Origin: Halisarca cf. caerulea
Lineage: Eukaryota; Porifera; Demospongiae; Chondrillida; Halisarcidae
NCBI GenBank assembly: GCA_963170055.1
Contig: CAUJGJ010000093.1
Location: forward strand, 82,501-95,000
Reading direction: 5' to 3'
DNA length: 12,500 nucleotides
Of this stretch, positions 11,047 to 12,500 are shown one piece after another. Each line of letters opens with the position of its first letter. The first letter of the stretch is position 1. The translations under genes were made by a program, and so were the position numbers. The notes below the pieces were generated by a model, which had not been told where the DNA came from, ran no database searches, and saw only the letters and a list, made by a program, of their open reading frames with translations.

Positions 11047-12162
11047 GTTAGAAATAAGGAATGGATAGTGTTTGGACAAACGTCCTAGCACTATCATTTT
11101 GGATCAGACAAATTCAATTTTGCTCGAACAATTTATGGAAAGGATACACATGTGCTACTGTGTAACAGTACACACACATACATAGTGCAGAGTTGCATCA
11201 CTTTTATCCTTACAGCTGTTAGTTAACTTTAACATACTAACATCACCGTCTGCACATGTGAAGTGAACATTCGTTTGGTTAGTGCTCAGTCAAATATCTG
11301 ACGCAAACATTTTTGGGTCGGACAAAATACCAAAATGGACGGACAATGTCTGAATGCAGACCATTATTTCTAACACTGCATACATATATAATTGTCTCTG
11401 TCCATCCTATAGGCCCTGAACATGATTGTGAGCATAGCTGGGTGTTGTGAATATGACCTGGAACTGTTCTTGGTCTATTCATCAGCTAATGTTAAGAGGT
11501 ATGTATGTTTCTTTGGAGATGTGACTGTGGCAAGTTTTCCACTGTTTGATGATGTTTGTGTTCAACTTGTTGGAAGTTGGTGGATCAAAGAAAAGAAGTG
11601 ATCTCTCAAAGCTGTACAGTCCACTATTGATTATAGCTATACAGCGTGCTGTCTATCAAGTTCCAGTTATGTGCTGCACATTTGCAATGAAGTCATGTTA
11701 AAGTGTCCTAGCTCTAATAAACTATTATCTTCCTTTGAATAGGTCTTTTGTTCTGTCTTGTACAATAGGAAGTTTCTTGTGTGTGTTTGTGTGTGTGTGT
11801 AGGGGGGGGGGGGGAGGTAGCTAGTTTGTAAGCAGGCCAAATGAACCCTTTAGGCTAGCGTCATGTCACTTTTACTTAAGAAATGGTTAATATGCCAAAA
11901 TGTTTCTTATATATGCCATAATTTTATACAAGCTAGTTCATGGGGATTGTAATAGCATTATTAAGTGTGGCAAATTGGTTAATAATTGTGGCAAAATGGA
12001 GAAGGGGCCAAATTTTGTGAAACCAGTCGAGTATATTAAGTATTTTCCACTATTAGGAATATCTTGTAACTCTTTCTGTCTTGTTTTCCTTCCACGTTTT
12101 ACAGCAAACTTGATCACCTGTGGAGCTCTTGTTCAATTTCAAAACCAGACCCGTGCCCTTAG
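4837..12162 (+). CDS. Gene B: complete secreted cysteine-rich protein (five exons, about 207 aa)
   Basis: Joined segments are 4837-5130, 6577-6708, 9128-9181, 11413-11498 and 12105-12162 (stop TAG at 12160-12162). Residues 1 to about 19 form a hydrophobic signal peptide (VFVLACLFTLQL core). A short pro-region ends in RVKR at 37-40, a furin/dibasic processing consensus. The mature part has 14 cysteines at 47, 60, 76, 80, 95, 113, 124, 144, 154, 158, 171, 172, 198 and 206, an even number that fits seven disulfides in an extracellular protein. N-glycosylation sequons occur at N115, N120 and N150. An in-frame ATG at 4798 would add 13 residues. I prefer 4837 because it puts the hydrophobic core directly after the initiator and has AAG before the ATG. 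No transmembrane segment follows the signal peptide. I do not recognise the family and assign no function. The gene lies head to tail behind gene A, about 650 bp after its stop. Confidence 0.85.
5263..5408. repeat. (TG)n microsatellite, gene B intron 1
   Basis: About 145 bp of TG/GT dinucleotides, broken only near 5344-5357 by TTTG and TATG variants. It begins about 130 bp after the donor, as in gene A, so the tract was probably present before the duplication. Confidence 0.97.
5433..5528. repeat. Four-copy 24-bp tandem repeat
   Basis: Four consecutive 24-bp units start at 5433, 5457, 5481 and 5505, each beginning CTTGTGTGCGTGCGTG and ending GCATG, with one or two substitutions in the first and fourth. 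It directly extends the TG tract and has no counterpart in gene A. Confidence 0.92.
5686..5769. mobile_element. Short hairpin (foldback) element in gene B intron 1
   Basis: AACACATCAAAGTGT at 5686-5700 is perfectly inverted at 5755-5769, and TGTATG/CATACA pair further in. The loop is about 40 bp and has a GCCCGAGGGTG core. No ORF. It may be a MITE remnant or simply a structured palindrome. Confidence 0.6.
6577..6708 (+). CDS. Gene B exon 2
   Basis: The acceptor TTTCAG ends at 6576 and the donor GTTTGT starts at 6709; both are phase 0. The exon has 44 codons carrying VFEDGCKNSS, NGTYCLVAISKI and an S/T-rich end. Relative to gene A it has two extra codons in the loop between the two cysteines, which create two N-glycosylation sequons. 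Confidence 0.88.
6883..6902. repeat. 20-bp perfect palindrome
   Basis: TCTGATCATGCATGATCAGA reads the same on both strands. In the homologous place gene A has only TTTCTGATCTTGAC, so the palindrome seems to arise from a roughly 20-bp gain in gene B. Function unknown. Confidence 0.9.
7493..7553. mobile_element. 61-bp near-perfect palindromic insertion in gene B intron 2
   Basis: The arms GGCCTGCTACGACCGTCC (from 7499) and its inverse meet at a central ACGT-AC-ACGT, with one mismatch across the 23-bp core arms. It is flanked by AATTTACT on the left (7485-7492) and TAATTACT on the right (7554-7561), a likely imperfect target duplication. Gene A has a single AATTTACTAACTGAGTC at the matching site (near 2125-2141), an apparent empty site. 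Its GC-rich composition contrasts with the AT-rich surroundings. Confidence 0.8.
8178..8490 (-). pseudogene. Non-LTR retrotransposon reverse transcriptase fragment, broken
   Basis: Read on the minus strand, 8472-8449 gives LDFLDISK, 8405-8391 gives DSVDH, and then come a LLVSYLGGHFQ block and SGVPQGSILCPLIF (about 8260-8220). These are the conserved RT blocks of LINE-type elements (an LDxSKAFDSVDH-like block and the SGVPQGSILGPLLF block). The reading is interrupted by an extra 43 bp containing a stop between the first two blocks and by a frame change upstream. The YADD catalytic block is not found downstream, so the copy is dead. The adjacent minus-strand open stretch 7899-8165 is not recognised. 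The clade (CR1, Jockey, L2-like) cannot be decided from this piece. Confidence 0.8.
8518..8694. mobile_element. TA-flanked mariner-type MITE
   Basis: The element begins CAGTGGAAAATGGTTAA and ends TTAACCAGTTTTCACTG, matching terminal inverted repeats, and is bounded on both sides by TA (8516-8517 and 8695-8696). It is 177 bp with no ORF for a transposase. TA duplication plus CAGT ends is characteristic of Tc1/mariner-derived MITEs. It lies inside the block missing from gene A intron 2. Confidence 0.85.
8885..8900. repeat. 16-bp perfect palindrome
   Basis: GGTGAACATGTTCACC is self-complementary. It lies in sequence specific to gene B intron 2, near a C-rich run, and may be part of an unrecognised repeat. 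No function can be assigned. Confidence 0.6.
9128..9181 (+). CDS. Gene B exon 3
   Basis: An 18-codon micro-exon between CTCGTAG (ending 9127) and donor GTGAGT (from 9182), phase 0. It encodes NCFEAQANSTEC, then x3-C and RT. The NST sequon is absent from gene A, which has a threonine codon in place of the asparagine. The first bases of the following intron also match gene A closely. Confidence 0.88.
9681..9845 (-). other. Possible coding exon fragment on minus strand, unrecognised
   Basis: An open minus-strand stretch of about 55 codons reads like ordinary protein rather than repeat translation (for example KRPMTLNNYDVWHQY, then DKLVVTGEG). It is preceded by a possible acceptor CTGCTCAG and followed by a possible donor AAGGTGAAC near 9677. 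There is no credible start codon (only GTG) and no partner exon in the window. It may be a captured gene piece, a transposon ORF fragment or chance. I do not recognise it. Confidence 0.25.
9906..10860. repeat. Minisatellite, 31-bp unit, about 30 copies
   Basis: The unit is GGCTGGCTGATGTGTGCTCC plus an 11-base tail that is either TTCCTTGGTCA or TTCATTGATCA. The first copies carry the CCTTGG form and the middle ones the CATTGATCA form. Later copies carry GATGCACGC in place of GATGTGTGC and alternate with a 35-bp variant containing CATTAGTCATG. The edges are degenerate. The unit length is not a multiple of three, so it is not a coding repeat. It is absent from gene A. Confidence 0.97.
10922..11044. 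repeat. (CCCA)n / (CA)n microsatellite
   Basis: About 20 bp of CCCA repeats passes into about 100 bp of CA dinucleotides with a few GCAC and CATA interruptions. It runs in the opposite sense to the TG tracts of intron 1, so the transcript would carry CA repeats here. Confidence 0.96.
11043..11378. mobile_element. 336-bp inverted-repeat element in gene B intron 3
   Basis: The left end CAGTGTTAGAAATAA is perfectly inverted at the right end (TTATTTCTAACACTG, ending 11378). It seems inserted in the CA tract: the flanks are CACACACA (left) and CATACATA (right), an approximate 8-bp duplication that would fit a hAT-type element, although a CA repeat makes this ambiguous. No transposase ORF, hence non-autonomous. 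Absent from gene A intron 3. Confidence 0.75.
11413..11498 (+). CDS. Gene B exon 4
   Basis: The acceptor CCTATAG ends at 11412 and the donor GTATGT starts at 11499. The 86-nt exon enters in phase 0 and leaves in phase 2. It encodes a hydrophobic stretch, the vicinal pair in GCCEYDLELFL, and SSANVK. Most substitutions relative to gene A cluster at the last third (VYSS against AHAQ). Confidence 0.88.
11499..12104 (+). other. Gene B intron 4 (606 bp)
   Basis: A phase 2 GT-AG intron that aligns over much of its length with gene A intron 4, including the GGTTAATATGCCAAAATG motif at 11885. It contains a short GT run followed by a G homopolymer (about 11780-11813). No gene was seen. Confidence 0.75.
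12105..12162 (+). CDS. Gene B exon 5 with stop codon
   Basis: The acceptor TTTTACAG ends at 12104. The exon encodes KLDHLWSSC, SISK and a C-terminal PDPCP, then TAG at 12160-12162. The stop lies at the position homologous to that of gene A. The segment CAAAGCAATGCTGCA is repeated shortly after the stop, as in gene A. Confidence 0.85.
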
Positions 12163-12500
12163 CACACCAAGCTGGATGTTTAGCTATGTACAAAGCAATG
12201 CTGCATGACATGTTGTAGAGTATTCATTTGGTGAATCCATATTTCTTGGTGACAAGTGTGGTCGTTGCTAATGCTCATGTATTTGTTTTGCTTTATGTTT
12301 CGTATCTTTTATTAGAAGGGTATCTGCCTTGTTTGGGATCGAAGCTATACTGATAGCAATGATTCAGTTAGCTTTCGTACGTAGCTTCAGTTGGTCAGGC
12401 ATTGTTATACTGCTAACAGCAAAGTCATATCAGCTATAGTGCATCATGACATTTTGCTGAACTACATGTACCCTCATACGGTGTCGGGAGGTGTGTGTGA
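12163..12500. other. 3' flank of gene B
   Basis: Probable 3' UTR and downstream DNA. It matches the gene A flank through CAAAGCAATGCTGCA, TTTGGTG and GTGACAAGTGT, and a later TGATAGCAATG block, then diverges. No canonical AATAAA was found, and no further gene begins before the window ends. Confidence 0.6.

Larger units (their letters stand above)
9182..11412 (+). other. Gene B intron 3 (2231 bp)
   Basis: A phase 0 GT-AG intron, 3.6 times the length of the gene A intron. From left to right it holds unremarkable AT-rich DNA (9182-9610), a minus-strand open stretch of unclear origin (9681-9845), a large minisatellite, a CCCA/CA microsatellite and a 336-bp inverted-repeat element ending about 35 bp before the acceptor. 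Confidence 0.75.

Noticed and set aside
11900..12208. 102-codon ORF across intron 4 and exon 5 of gene B
   Set aside because: It reads exon 5 in a different frame. The frame continuing from exon 4 gives the conserved KLDHLWSSC ending shared with gene A.

Overview
The window looks like nuclear DNA of a eukaryote, most likely a marine invertebrate. Genes are split by introns with GT...AG borders, the DNA is AT-rich, microsatellites are abundant, and short inverted-repeat transposons sit in the introns. The overall style (many palindromic ATAATATTAT-like stretches, CAGTGGAACC-type terminal repeats, cysteine-rich secreted protein genes in tandem) reminds me of demosponge genomes. That assignment is inference, not proof.

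Layout. Two head-to-tail paralogous genes on the + strand fill the window. Gene A is cut by the left edge: the end of its exon 1 is at 1-80, and exons 2-5 are at 1073-1198, 2495-2548, 3173-3258 and 4092-4149. Gene B is complete: exon 1 from an ATG at 4837 (or 4798) to 5130, then 6577-6708, 9128-9181, 11413-11498 and 12105-12162. All splice sites, intron phases (0, 0, 0, 2) and the stop codon position match between the copies. Spliced gene B encodes about 207 residues: a signal peptide, a short pro-region ending in an RVKR furin-type site, and a mature domain with 14 cysteines. I do not recognise the family. The cysteine spacing suggests two diverged copies of one module.

About 650 bp separates the genes, and a 217-bp foldback element occupies part of it. 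The introns of gene B are much longer than those of gene A because they took up extra material. Intron 2 carries a 61-bp near-perfect palindrome, a broken antisense non-LTR reverse transcriptase fragment and a TA-flanked mariner-like MITE. Intron 3 carries a roughly 0.95-kb minisatellite (31-bp unit, with a 66-bp higher-order unit), a CA microsatellite and a 336-bp inverted-repeat element. Gene A carries its own MITE in intron 2. Because the paralogous introns still align in places, each copy supplies approximate empty sites for insertions in the other. Both first introns carry a long (TG)n tract soon after the donor, so this tract probably predates the duplication.

No RNA genes, CRISPR arrays, prokaryotic features or convincing additional protein-coding genes were seen. 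Functions beyond 'secreted, disulfide-rich' cannot be read from the sequence.
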